NCBI GenBank assembly: GCA_032622095.1
Contig: CP136066.1
Coordinates: 184,798,716-184,862,715, forward strand
Direction of reading: 5' to 3'
Length of the DNA stretch: 64,000 nt
Source: Siphonodentalium dalli
Lineage: Eukaryota; Mollusca; Scaphopoda; Gadilida; Siphonodentaliidae
Shown here: one piece after another, positions 32,939 through 44,900 of the stretch
How positions within the stretch are numbered: position 1 is the stretch's first letter
Layout: every line of letters begins with the position of its first letter
Position numbers and translations under genes: made by a program
The notes under the pieces: model-generated
What the model was told of the DNA's origin: nothing
What the model saw: the letters and a program-made list of their open reading frames with translations, nothing else
Database searches by the model: none

Positions 32939-33085
32939 CAAGGGGGGGGGGGGGGTGCAAGTGGAATTATGCAAAAAGTTGTGTTGGTGTGATTCTGACT
33001 CAAGGGGGGGGGGGGTGCAAATGGAATTATGCAAAAAGTTGTGTTGGTGTGATTCCGAACGAATCAAGGGGGGGGGGGGGTGCAG
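32939..33085. repeat. G-rich tandem repeat of about 62 bp, 2-3 copies
   Basis: Each unit starts with a run of 12-14 G, then TGCAA.TGGAATTATGCAAAA and GTTGTGTTGGTGTGATTC. Non-coding; a possible G-quadruplex former. Confidence 0.75.
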
Positions 33086-34490
33086 TTGGAAATTCCCAAG
33101 GTGGACACCCCCACCAGGGGAGACCCTCTAGCCACATCCCTGAATTCGTTCTAAGGAGTTTCACAATCTCAAAATATGGTGACTGAATTAAGCCAATTGA
33201 GGAATTATATCTTCTCAACTGTCATGTTTATATGGGAACAGGAATCAGGGCATTTACATAGTGGGTAAGAAACAAACAGATACATAGAAGAAAGCATTAT
33301 TAGTATATGTATCATTCTATTTAAGAGATACATATAATCTTGCAAAATGAGGGACCTTGAACCGTGAGATGATGGCATGTTACAATGGCTCAAGTATTAC
33401 AATTATAAAACAATAGAGTCGGTCACACTGAAGATTTTGTCCACAAAAAAAGATTCAATTTGTCAAGTGAGATGGAAGTGTGCAGAAGGCTTATCAAACA
33501 CATAGTGGTCACAGTGTGAAGTCAAATATAATTTCTTCGGAGATAACAGAAATCAGTCAGTAGCACACTACTGTTTAACCCTTTACCCAACAAAACGGCC
33601 AAAACCGGCCAAATAAAGCTTCAACAGCCTAAAATATCTTCGGTCTGTCTCAATAGAACGATACAAATATGGATATCATTGGAACCGGCTCCTTGACTAC
33701 ATTGTGTTATGCCCTGTGCCAATGCATTCTCTTATATATGCGAGTCGACCATAGGTCGCCTCGCATATATAAGAGAATGCATTGGCCTAAAACAAATCTT
33801 TTTTAACACTTTTTACCATTTTTTCTTACATTCTTTAACAATTTTATAATTGTTAATGTGTACTTTCATTGCTTTTTTGAAGATACTCATAGTCTTAAAA
33901 TCTCACTCTGTATAGCACCATTTCATTTAATTTAATTTACTAATTAGCCATTATAGCACCATGAACAAAGGAGCATCTTGACATTTCTTTAAACATCTGT
34001 ATCTTCATGGAGATATGACAACAAGGTGCCCTCAAAATCTTAGTGTGAGCCACTGGATTGATTTATACATCTCTATATAAGTAAAACCCAATTGTCGTGT
34101 TTTATTTTTCCAAACTGTTGTGTTTCTGATGTTCATGTTTTGTTCCAATAAAAATATTAAAACAAAACAACAAACAAACCCCATTTGCAACGGCGTAGAC
34201 TGTGTGATTAAACAAATTATCACGTCTGAAGTACGTGCAGTTGTAAATAAATAAACATATCTTTATCGGTGGGACGAATTAATCGCGATAAACAAATGAC
34301 AATCGCTCCGACAAGGTGAGCCACTACTTATAATTCATGTATCAGAAAGAAGTTTTGAGACGCCCATTTGGATATACAATGTATGAGATTACGTGCAACA
34401 CTATGAGCAACAGTAGTCTCTACTCCCACCAAATGTTCACACCGCCATTTTAACCTGGGCAACGCCCGGTAGCCCTGCTAGAAATTAACT
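33086..34490. other. Intergenic, contains one hairpin module
   Basis: No gene seen. The only recognised element is the 69 bp hairpin at 33718-33786. Confidence 0.4.
33718..33786. repeat. 69 bp hairpin module (copy 5, solo)
   Basis: Perfect copy of the module, preceded by CCCTGTGCC as in the other elements and followed by GGCCTAA. The second hairpin is missing, so it is a solo or truncated element. Confidence 0.85.
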
Positions 34491-34493
34491 ACC

Positions 34494-34770
34494 TTTTCCC
34501 ATTTGTCTTAATTGCACTCGACAACACTTACAGCGTACATGACACACTCCTGCATCACTCATACGAAGTTGGTAGCTAATCAACTGGATGTGCAATGTAA
34601 TTATTTCTGGAAATTGAGAATACATTCGGGATCGAATTCTTGCGATTTTGAGGCCATTGTATCGTACTTCATTAAAACTACAGCGACGAATGACGACTTA
34701 AGGGAGATGCAACTTACAGCGAGTCAGAATATACCAAGTTCCCGCTATAGTCGGACGATTATCCGGCAAA
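34494..34770 (+). promoter_or_regulatory. Conserved upstream block of receptor R2
   Basis: Aligns with 13763-14055 and 53491-53782: CCATTTGTCTTAATTGCACT at the far end, GAGGCCATTGTATCGTACTT in the middle and CGGACGATTATCCGGCAAAA at the start codon. It is more diverged than the R1/R3 pair. Confidence 0.5.
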
Positions 34771-35931
34771 ATGATTAAACAATGGCTTTGTTGGCTGATG
34801 TTCACTATCAGTGTCACTAGTTGTACGAACCTTCAACGCGACGCCATCATCGACATTAGAACTAAAATTTACAACATTTCGGACACACTTGTTCCGCCGA
34901 CAAACGAAACATTAGACGTCGGCGTCTTGTTCTCCCTGTTGGATCTAACATCAATCCACTCAACGGAACAAAGTCTCAAAATAATTGGATTAGTGGGTTT
35001 GGTGTGGTTGGATACTGACTATCAATGGGAACCAGCTTCTTACAATGGTGTTGATACGATTCTGGTCGACGAGGACCGTATATGGACCCCAAAGGTTGGT
35101 GTTACAAACGCTGTCAACAAATTCGAAATGCTTAGGCATTCTGGAGTTAGAACCACGATATATAGTACGGGTTACGTGCAATGGGTTGCAACCACAGATT
35201 TCGAGACATCTTGTATAATTGATATAACAAATTGGCCGTTTGATACACAGTCCTGTGCAGTAATATTTTACCCGTTTGACAACGTAAACATGAAGCCGTA
35301 TGGGATCACGGTATATGGAGAAGACAGTCAATACACCCGTGTTGTCATGGCAAGAGAGGAATGGAAAATCGTCTCACACAACATAACTTCATTCTGGTTT
35401 GAAAAAGAAGGAAAGTCGGTAGTTACAGTAAATCTGAAGATAGCGAGGAAGTCGTCATTCTACGTCATTACTATTATAACACCACTGGCGCTACTCTCAT
35501 TGGCTAACCTCTGCACCTTCAAGATACCTGTTGCTTCTGGCGAGAAAATGTCATTCTCTGTATCAATAATGCTGTCGTTTTCGATCTACTTCAATCTCAT
35601 CTACAATATTATGCCAAAAACTTCGGGGTCAATTTCAATCTTCGCCATTACTTTGGATATTCTGTTCGCCATATCTGTCGCGACAACAATGGTAGCAGTT
35701 GCTGTCCAGAGGTTGCATTTCACAGATCATTCTAGCAGTGTTCCGAAATGGTTGCGGTTCATGTTACAGCGAACAAACAAGTATACTCCGTCGGATTCCT
35801 CAACCGGGCGTGAAGACATGGACGTCGACTGTGTGGATTTAGCGGCAAGAATTGACAAATTTGCTTTCACTATTTTTGTCTCTATAACTATGTTGTCTAT
35901 CATAATCGCTAGCGCCATGATGCTCTCGTGA
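34771..35931 (+). CDS. Nicotinic-type Cys-loop receptor subunit R2, intronless, 386 aa
   Basis: A paralog of R1 with the same plan: signal peptide (1-19), Cys-loop C148-x13-C162 (IDITNWPFDTQS inside), WTP at 105-107, glycosylation sites N35, N45 and N204, TM1 about 229-252, TM2-TM3 257-313 with GEK and 9' leucine, a short TM3-TM4 loop and TM4 at 364-385. Three extra residues lie in the loop before AREEW (about 184-188). The transmembrane part is almost identical to R1, while the ligand-binding half differs at many sites (GVLFSLLDLTSIH, IGLVGLVW, IYSTGYVQWVA). The acetylcholine aromatic positions are replaced and the vicinal cysteines absent, as in R1. R1 and R2 could assemble together. No introns and no frame damage. 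Confidence 0.9.
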   Translation: MIKQWLCWLMFTISVTSCTNLQRDAIIDIRTKIYNISDTLVPPTNETLDVGVLFSLLDLTSIHSTEQSLKIIGLVGLVWLDTDYQWEPASYNGVDTILVDEDRIWTPKVGVTNAVNKFEMLRHSGVRTTIYSTGYVQWVATTDFETSCIIDITNWPFDTQSCAVIFYPFDNVNMKPYGITVYGEDSQYTRVVMAREEWKIVSHNITSFWFEKEGKSVVTVNLKIARKSSFYVITIITPLALLSLANLCTFKIPVASGEKMSFSVSIMLSFSIYFNLIYNIMPKTSGSISIFAITLDILFAISVATTMVAVAVQRLHFTDHSSSVPKWLRFMLQRTNKYTPSDSSTGREDMDVDCVDLAARIDKFAFTIFVSITMLSIIIASAMMLS

Positions 35932-36700
35932 GACAGAAATTTAAGGGACATGTTTGTAACGTGAACATCGCCAAACAGTTAAGAGTGAAAAGTGGATCGG
36001 ACACGATGGACATCGGTGACAATACAAGTTCATCGACGTATACTCTATAGTTGTTGTTACCCATATGAACAATACACCGACATACTGTGTATAGTTGTTA
36101 TTACGGAGACAAAGAACGTTTAAGTCGGCAGGCAACTTTGACATACAAGTATAGCCATACTTCACAGAATGAAAAGAATGATAAAACTGTTAATATCTGC
36201 TTCAGTGTTATGGCTTTATCGGTATTTTGTGTTGTGTTCTAGATTCTTGTTTCAAATGCCATTTCATTCCCTTGTCAGTGGCTCGTATCTGTACTTATTG
36301 TATTTTATGATATAAATATATACGTATATACGAACGGAGAACTTTTATGGTCCATACCCCATTTACACCCCCTCGGGGTGGTATCCCCATCGGAGGTGAT
36401 GGGTGGGGTCGGGGTGTTTCTAGGGGGTATTTAATTATTAATCTGTTTAATCGGTTCTCCGCTGTCGTAAAAACGCGGTCTGTTTATACCACGAGAAATC
36501 TTAGACAATACATATTTTATCAGTAATTTCAACAATTCGTTCGGACAGTGAGAAAAACATTATTTATTATCTCAGTCTTTTAGAATTAACAAGGAACGTT
36601 CTTTATTGTTCCATAGGCAAAGTGAAGGCTGCACGAGGTGTACACCTTTTATCGTTAATATTGGACACTTCGGGGCCGCAGATGTTCGGATGTTATTGAG
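35932..36700. other. 3' flank of R2 and intergenic sequence
   Basis: Little similarity to the R1/R3 flanks. A GC-rich patch with imperfect inverted repeats (CACCCCCTCGGGGTGG) lies at 36364-36425. No gene. Confidence 0.4.
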
Positions 36701-36701
36701 T

Positions 36702-36821
36702 ATGTCTCGTTGTATTTATATAATCATGACTCGTTGTATTTATATAATCATGACTCGTTGTATTTATATAATCATGACTCGTGGTATTTATATAATCATG
36801 ACTCGTTGTATTTATATAATC
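36702..36821. repeat. 24 bp tandem repeat, 5 copies
   Basis: Unit ATGACTCGTTGTATTTATATAATC (first copy ATGTCTCG). Because the unit is a multiple of three it makes an open frame (36606-36941) of repeated peptide, which I do not regard as a gene. Confidence 0.95.
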
Positions 36822-37481
36822 ACCGCCATCGTTATCATTATACACCCACACTCCAAGAGAATGGGGCTATATTGGATTGACCTCGTCCGGACGGAAAAAT
36901 GTCCGGACGAACGTCCGTTATCATTTTTGGTTTCCGATTGACAACTCCAGTTTGGATTATTTTATCTGAACCAAAGATGGTTTGTGTATTTCCCAGCTAA
37001 AAATACAGACCAAGATCGAACGTGGGTTCCGTCCAATTATTTTTACATGGGTTACGGCAAATTTTCAACTTTGTGATACCAATTTCAGTATACAATTTAT
37101 TAAAATGACTTCTTTGAGCAATTAGATTATTCTTTGTTACGAACAAATTTTCACAACGGAGGGTTCCACATTAAGTTAAAGTGTACAACGTCCGGTCACC
37201 CTGCTACTATCATATACAATGTACAATTCGAAAATACGTCTGAAATACTTTAGAAATAATTCAGATATTGAAATTCGGCCGACCGGTCCATACCGATAAT
37301 TGGAAAGTATTCGTTTGAGGGTTCCGCACGAATTCTTCTCAAATCTGAAAATTAAGTTGGCACACAAGGGGCGCAATTGACAATTCTGAAGTAGAATCCC
37401 AACTTAGATGTTAAAAGGACATGGCTCATATTCAAAAATGTTGATTTCCATGAAGGGAAAGATAGGCCGGTAACTACACAT

Positions 37482-38122
37482 GATTGATTGATTGATTGAT
37501 TGGGGTTTAATTTCGCTTTCAGCAACTAAGGCCATATTACGACATTTCCAGTTTTAGTGGTGGAGGAAAACCGCATACTTACGCTGAAGGGGTCACTCTC
37601 ACCAAAAAAAGTGCTGAAGGGTACACAGGATTTGAAAATGTGCTTGAAGGTTACACAGGGTTTGAAATGTCGTTCTAAATGACGTTTAGTTTTCGTATCT
37701 GCCATGATTTCTGTTAGAGACTAATTGTTTACGATACAATGAACATTAAAATGAACTGAAAACAAACTGCTAATGGGCACCAAACTTTCAGAAACACAGT
37801 TTAAGTAACGATGTTAGTGGCGATCACAAACCCTGTGTACCCTTCAGCACATTTTCAAATCCTGTGTACCCTTCAGCACTTTTTTTGGTGAGAGTGACCC
37901 CTTCAGCCATATACTTACGGCTAATCTAACAGTGATTCCAATGGCCGATAAACTCGTCGACCATGTGCGGCAAACCACCGGCCATCAGCGAGTAATTGGC
38001 AACTCCACCAGATAACGATTTCGAGTTACAAAGTCCACGAAGGAAGCATGTGGAATTGAACCCTTATCGCCAGCGCTGGAGGGCGAAACGTTGTACCCCT
38101 AACCGATTGAGCCACTGGTTAT
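37482..38122 (-). mobile_element. tRNA-derived SINE, interrupted
   Basis: Read on the - strand it starts with a tRNA-like head: A box TGGCTCAATCGGTTAGG (around 38114-38098) and B box GGTTCAATTCC (38062-38052), the usual RNA polymerase III promoter pair. The body follows and the 3' end has TTAAACCCC plus (AATC)n tail at 37483-37501. The head lacks proper acceptor-stem pairing, so it is not a tRNA gene. A 0.3 kb TIR element (37584-37910) is nested in it. Confidence 0.7.
37584..37910. mobile_element. TIR element nested in the SINE
   Basis: Terminal repeats start CTGAAGGGGTCACTCTCACC and contain AGTGCTGAAGGGTACACAGG. ATACTTACG occurs on both sides (37575-37583 and 37911-37919), indicating a 9 bp target duplication. 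The interior is AT-rich, with no coding capacity. Confidence 0.75.
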
Positions 38123-40280
38123 TATACAGAAACACTCATATCTTCAACATATTAGCACCGCATCTCGCCAGATCAAAGAGACGGTACACCGTACAGTTTA
38201 TGCAAGACAAATTGTCATGCTTCTACCAAACCGGTTTAGTAATAGACAAATTTGTTCATATTATTCTACCACACATTCCACCATATTAGTTTTCAGTATA
38301 TTTTTGTTTGAAAATATCTGATCATTACGCACGTACTTGTGCTAAATATCAGCTGATCAGCTGTTAAATCTGTTATTTCAGCATTGATATTCACGAATGT
38401 TGCTATTTGCGGTTTTGTGTGCGTCAGTTGCAGTGAGAATGGGTAAAAGCTGCGATGCGGTTGCAGAAAACGTATAGCCTATATGTGGTATTGGTGAATA
38501 TAAACAATAATAATTTCTAGGTATAAACACAGTCTCTGCCACAGACTATGTATAGGCAGTTCTTGTCAAGTTTAGAATTGATTGAAGACTAACTGGGGTA
38601 ACCGCCGTTGCTTGGATGAAGAATGCATAATTTATTAGTGGCCATTCAGGTTATTTTAAATAACTATTGCATGACTATCCGGATAAAGTTACATATCTTT
38701 TAAATCAACAATAGCTGCTCTTTATTATTCCCGCGTCATTTTACAATTGTGCCGAAATTTTCCCACATATCGTCTTTATTTATCATATAATGTATTAGCC
38801 CCCCTTTGAGTCATCTGAGGTCAAAGGCGCATATCACATGATATTTCCCGGGTCAGGTGACCCATCTGTACCAATTTTCGTGCATAGCTTCTAAGCTGAT
38901 AATAAACGGTCTTTGTTGCTCACATTTGTCATGTTTAACGTGGCTGCGGTTTAAAAAAAATAATATGTTTAACGTGGCTGTTGCTGTGGCTGTTTGTGTG
39001 GTTATGGTTGTTATGTTTCACTGTAGTGCGGAATGCCAAACAGGATATATTTTTCAGAGACGATGGCCACATTATTCAGTACTATATGAAAATATCTCAT
39101 ACTGTTCTATATAGCAGTTGATTTTGAGAGGTTTGGTGTTGTATAGGTATCAAAATAAATGATGGTCGGTCACATTCGTGAGACTGCTCTGAGTATATAT
39201 TTCTGCTTCTAGAAAATGTCATATAATCAATTCACAACTACTAAATCCCATTTACCTGTGTAAGTACACATATCTCACACGATTCAAGGTAAAAAATACA
39301 GATAAAACTGCGTTATTGTTCCGTTTCTGTGCGCCCAAAAGTACAGATTTAACCGTTGCATGAGACCCTGCTTTTGCTTGCTCTCGTACATCACTTATTA
39401 AAGTTTCTCATATATTCTGCAATTATTCTTCCTCGAATAATTCGAGCGTGTGTTCACTCTTATATGACTAACTATTCCATTTTGCACAATATGTAAATTT
39501 GATTTGATTTAGGCCATTTTGGCGACCATTTTTGGACGGATATTCTACGTATACGGTATATGACTCAGCATTGTTTGTGTATATTTCAATTAATATGAAT
39601 TTGGCATTAATTGGAGTACATACCGCAGAAATTCGACATGTTCCGATACCAACAGCCACTTTGATCATGGATTTTCCATATGAGCGGATTTTCGGATATG
39701 TTGTTCCTGGTGTATTTCCGTGTCGAATGATACCAACATCAGCTTGTATCCAATTTCTTCCGGGTTCAATTCTCACACAACTACACTATATGTATGGTTG
39801 TGGTTGGTTCATAGCTGATTCTGGGGAGGGGGTCATGCATTGTCTGTACCGCCTCATCATGCAGAAAGCTATATGTCTAAGTATTTAAAAAAAATATGCA
39901 CTACTTCGCTGTATGTAGCAAGTTACAAATCAAAATAATTGAAAACATAAACTACAATTGTGTACTGGAGTGAATACATGGGGTGTGCGATTTTTAAAAA
40001 GACAGCATGCTATAATATTCTGTCCCCGATAAATGATTAATGTTAAATTAGTTCTATGTTTTCACTGCGATGTACATGTGTCGAGAAATAAATAGTCATA
40101 CATGTAATTAGTGGTCATATATAGGACACAGGCTGTCTCTGCACATACAGTGTGGCAATGGGACATATGCATAGATTCAACTTACGCTCTTCAAATATTT
40201 CCGTTATTTCGTCAAAAACACTTCTTCAAATATCTCCGTTATTTAGTTAATACAAATATTTTCTTATTTTAGGATCACAT
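38123..40280. other. Intergenic, no gene recognised
   Basis: Two overlapping frames of about 100 codons on opposite strands (39468-39888) have no recognisable domain and no conservation to compare. Nothing else stands out. Confidence 0.35.
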
Positions 40281-40282
40281 AG

Positions 40283-40341
40283 CAAAATGAGAGGATATGG
40301 TGATCCCTTTTTCATGGGATCACCATACCCTCTCATTTTGA
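40283..40341. repeat. 59 bp hairpin
   Basis: CAAAATGAGAGGATATGGTG followed by ATCCC and its inverse around CTTTTTCATG. GGATCACATA words recur just downstream (40385-40430). Confidence 0.75.
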
Positions 40342-40469
40342 TGTATGATCCTGCCTTCATTGAGCCACGAGTGACTCCTGAGACCAGGATCACATATTAT
40401 ATGATACCATATCCTACGGAGGATCACATATTGTTTTATATCTACACCCGTGCGCATGGCCTGGTTTGT

Positions 40470-40990
40470 CTTTGTGTGTGTCTTATAGACTCGAAACTGC
40501 TCGACCGATCCGATATGTATGTAGGCCTACTTTGATCCCGGGAACAATATGGGGGGGGGGGGGGGTCAAATTTCACTTGCGGCCGTGTCCTTGACCCTGA
40601 GCTCGCTCATATACGCTCAGATAGGCATGTTTCTGGACCTCGACCGATTCGACTCAAATTTGGTATGTAGGCCTACGCTGACCCGGCACAATATAGGCGT
40701 GTCCAATTTCTCGTGCGACCGGGTCCTTGACCTTGACCTTGCTCATATTACGCACATAGGCATGTTTCTGGAAATATCTAACAATAGTTTTTTTCTATTC
40801 AACGTTGACTTTTCACAAAGAAATCCCTAAATAGCTCGGACGCAGTGGGCACATCAGCTAGTCTACTACATATTTCGGAACTTGTGTCTGTCTGTGTGTA
40901 TTATAGACTCGAAAACTGCTCGACTGATCCGACTCAAATTTGGTATGTAAACCTACGTTGATACCGGGAACATCAGCTAGTATATTACAT
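40470..40990. repeat. Dispersed repeat related to 48900-49440 and 57310-58040
   Basis: Contains three copies of a CGAC.GATCCGACTCAAATTTGGTATGTA-type word, TTTGATCCCGGGAACAATAT and AGGCATGTTTCTGGACC. These are the inverse of sequences inside the 3.3 kb unit. Two ends read ACATCAGCTAGT, a common tail of animal RTE-type repeats (inference). Confidence 0.5.
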
Positions 40991-41102
40991 AACTCTATAT
41001 AGTTGTGTATAATGGTACTGTTGAGTTAAAGCATTTAAGATTATGGGAGACTCAGAGTGCGCAATTGTGAATTAATGGGTTCCTTATTCGAGCATCAGTA
41101 AT

Positions 41103-41577
41103 TGTCCCCCGAAATTTATTTTTGGGGGACTATAGAAAATGGCTCCGTCCGTCCGATCGTCCGCCCGTCACACTTTTGAGTATCTCCATGGTGTAATCAA
41201 CTCCTCCTACATCATAGAGATTTGAATCTTCAGAATATTGTTGCTCATATATTGAAGATGTGCAACATGTATATAGATGACGGAAAAATTATTTGTTGAT
41301 GGAGTTATTAACCCTTTTCGACTTGGAAAATTTCAACATTTTTTATCATTTTCTGTATGAGGGTACCTTCATAGTGTAATCAACTCCTCCTACAGTTTTG
41401 ATCGTAGGTATTTGAAACTTCAGAGTATTGTTACCCACATATTGGAGATATTCAACATCTATATAGATGGCGGAAACAATAATATTTTTACGGAGTTATT
41501 AACCCTTTTCGACTTTCAACATTTTTTTTAATTTCTTTAACAAAGCGGCATCGACTTGCCACGTTTTCGGGGGGACA
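41103..41577. mobile_element. 475 bp element with TGTCCCCCGAAA ends
   Basis: Starts TGTCCCCCGAAA and ends TTTTCGGGGGGACA. Near the left end is a CCGTCCGTCCGATCGTCCG run, as in the inverse of 27160-27190. The interior is two tandem copies of about 200 bp with GTGTAATCAACTCCTCCTAC and GGAGTTATTAACCCTTTTCG. Non-coding MITE. Confidence 0.65.
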
Positions 41578-41959
41578 CTGTTAGTCTGGAATACTAGAAC
41601 CCTAGAGGCAATTTTTGGTAAAAGCATGAAACTTTTCTAGCATAATTCAAGTATGCTGAATCCAATGAGGGTGCCTGTCGCTGCGTGTGACCCATATTTC
41701 ACCCATAAAATCAACTTAAAGTCACATACTGTTTTTAATGCCGCGAAAATACAGTAAGTCAATATCGAGACATATTTCACCCTCGTTATACATATAATCT
41801 CATGAACATGGGAATACTTTGTTATTTGAATCACCCCTCGTTACCTTTCTGTCAGAACTATCTCATCATATGCTATACATATATGGACAGGTATGTTATT
41901 TAATAAATAAACGCTCTCCATGAAATCACACCCGGTTGAAAGTTCTGTGAATCAGGATT

Positions 41960-44900
41960 AAGTTGAAAATATGACGTTTTTTCACAAATATCTTCTAGAT
42001 CAGTTCATGCTGTTTGGAACTGGTTGAGTAATGGACTTTATTTTGGTATTTTGTATATTAACTGATCATTGGAGCAATTAAATATGCAACTATTGGGGTC
42101 CTAGCCCCTTGCCTCAAAAATTAGATTTTTTAGAATGCGGTATAACATTTCACAAAAAAAATCACAATTGGGATTCTAGTCATATTTCAACAAGAAATGA
42201 ACATAACTTTATAATCTAAGTGAGGCATATCATTACCTATGAATATTCCAACTCATTGGAACCAAAATTCTTACTTTGGCTCAAAATTGCCGCCAAAATA
42301 TGGAAAATGGTAAATATTGCCCCAGCGTGTCATGCAATCGCTTACAAGTTGTGGCTGATGTATAAAATTGTCTATTCTGCCTCCTATACATTGAATACTA
42401 ACATGTCTGATGCATCATGGTTAATTGTTACTATTGTCACCACTGACATCACCAAATATATTGGACTTTTCTCTCAAAAACGTGACATAAATATCGGCAA
42501 AAATTAACTTTTCAGGTATGGACCATTTTTTCAAGTAAAATGTAACTGTCTTTGGATTCAAATGTGTTTATTGTTTTTGGTCTATCTTAAATGTGTCACA
42601 CTACGGTATTTATAGACCAAATTGCTCAAGATGGCTTCCAAAATGGCAACCAAATTAAAAAAAATTACATTCATCCCGAACATTATTCTCTTGTTCAGTA
42701 AATTGTGACTCACTTGGTTATTATACGTGTTAGTTAATTAACTGACAACTATATGTTCTATTCCGGTTGTCCCAGTTCGGTATGGGGCATGACAAATTCA
42801 TTTTAAAGTATGGAATTTTGCCGAGAACCTCTTTTGTGATTCTGGCCATATAATTGAAAGGAAATGGGCAGAACTTTGAAACGGAATCGAGATGAACCAT
42901 AATCTGTGGCTATTCTGGTCCATTATGATACCAAAAAATATCAACTGGATACAGGTGGATGCCAAGATGGTAGTCAGGGAGTTTCTCTATGATCATAGGT
43001 GAGGTGAATAGGTATACAGGGAGTTATTGTTTGTCATGAATGATATGAATATGTATACAAGGAGTGACTATATGGTTATGTGTGGGTTGCCCATGGTAAG
43101 ATGTATATGTATACAGGGAGATGTTATGGTCATGTGTGAGGTGAATCGGTATGAATGGAGTGACTGTATGGTGTATGGTTGTGTCTATCCAGTACGGGTG
43201 AACCCGATGTGCATGTAGGGACATTGATGTGGTGTATGGATATAACTACATGGTCATCTATGTGTTGGTTATGTATATATTGAGTGACTGTAATGTCATG
43301 GGTGGGATGTACATGTGTTGTCTATATGATCATGGCTGGGGTGTGTGGATAAATAGGGTGTTATTTTATGGTTACGGTAATGTGTATAGGTATACATGGA
43401 ATGACTGTACGGTCATGATTGAAGTGTATATGCATACCTGGAGTAAGCTGGGTTGACATTATCGAGCGTGTGTGTATATAGGGAGTGTCATTGTGGTATA
43501 TATTTATATATCTCGTGGATGTATTATCATTAGTGGGTGTATAGGGATTAGCTGTATGATAATGGATGGCGTGTATGATTATATAGTGAGTTGCTGAATT
43601 GTCATGTGTGAGGTGTATATGTAAGTATGGAAGTTATGAGTGGTCGTGTGTGCAGGTTTTTTGTATATCTGGAAGGGCTGAATGGCCGTTGGTGAGGTGT
43701 ATATGTATACCTGGAGTGACTCTATGGTCTAGGGTGGGCTGCATATGTATATATCGAGTGGTTATATGACTATGTGTGTCCAATAGGTATAGATGTAGTG
43801 ACGGTATGGTCAATGGTGAGATGAGTACATGTAGATATAAAAGGAGTGACGGTATGATCATAAATGTAATAAATATATATACAGGGAGTGACTAAATGGT
43901 CATGTGTCATGTGTATGAGTATACATGGTGTTCCTGCTTGGTGACTCGTGGCGGTATGGTCATGTGTAGGTTATACGGGTATACACACGTGTTGCTATAT
44001 GGTCATGGGCGAGGGGTATGTGTATATAGCGAGTGGCTATATGGCCATGGATGAGGTGCATATGCATACATGGAGTGACTTTTCTGACATGGCCGGGGTG
44101 TATTAGTATAGCTTGTGTCGCTATTCGGCTATGGTGTGACACATATGGATACAGGGAGTGACATGGCCAATGGTGAGGTGAATATGTATACAAGTATTGA
44201 CAATGATCATGTATGAATGTTTTGAATAGGTACACACGTGGTGACTATATGGTCAGTATACCAGGTGGCATGGGGTGAGGGTATGTGTATGAAGCGAGTG
44301 GCTATATGGCCATTGGTGAGGTGCATATGCATACATGGAGTGACTATGGTCATTGTTTTGGTGTTGATGTATATATTGAATGTCTATTTGACCATGTATG
44401 TGGATAATAGGTATACAGGAGATTACCGTATGGCCAATGTTGAGGTGAATGCATGGGTATACACGGAGTGACTATATGGTTATGGGTCATGTTTAGGAGT
44501 ATACCCGGTATGCCTACATTGTGACTCGTGGCTGTATGGCCATCCGTGGTCATGGGTCAGGTGTACGTGTATACATTGGGTCACTATATTGTTATGTCTG
44601 TGGTGTTTATGTATATATGGAATGAATGTGTGATAATGGGTGGCTATCGCTTTCCACGTGTAACGTTCCCCCCATGTACATAAACACCATCAAGACGGAG
44701 AACTCTCTGACATGACCTCTCTATTGATTAACATATCCTTGAGTTATTGTGGTAAGCGATAGCCACCCAAGGTACACATGTACAACACACCATTACCTCA
44801 GTCACTCCATATGTACATAAACACCACACACATGACAATATAGTCACCCACTTTATACACGTACACCTGACCATACAGCCATACTTGGTTATACCCGTTC

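Noticed and set aside
36606-36941. 111-codon frame with MTRCIYII repeats
   Set aside because: Produced by a 24 bp tandem repeat whose length is a multiple of three. No other coding evidence.
38045-38121. tRNA gene on the - strand
   Set aside because: A and B boxes are present, but the acceptor stem does not pair and the sequence continues into a SINE body with an (AATC)n tail.
39468-39888. Overlapping 102- and 118-codon frames
   Set aside because: Opposite-strand frames in AT-rich DNA with no domain, signal peptide pattern or paralog to support them.
43027-44553. Several 60-90 codon frames on both strands
   Set aside because: They lie in the degenerate TATACA/GGTCATG minisatellite, and the peptides follow the DNA repeat.
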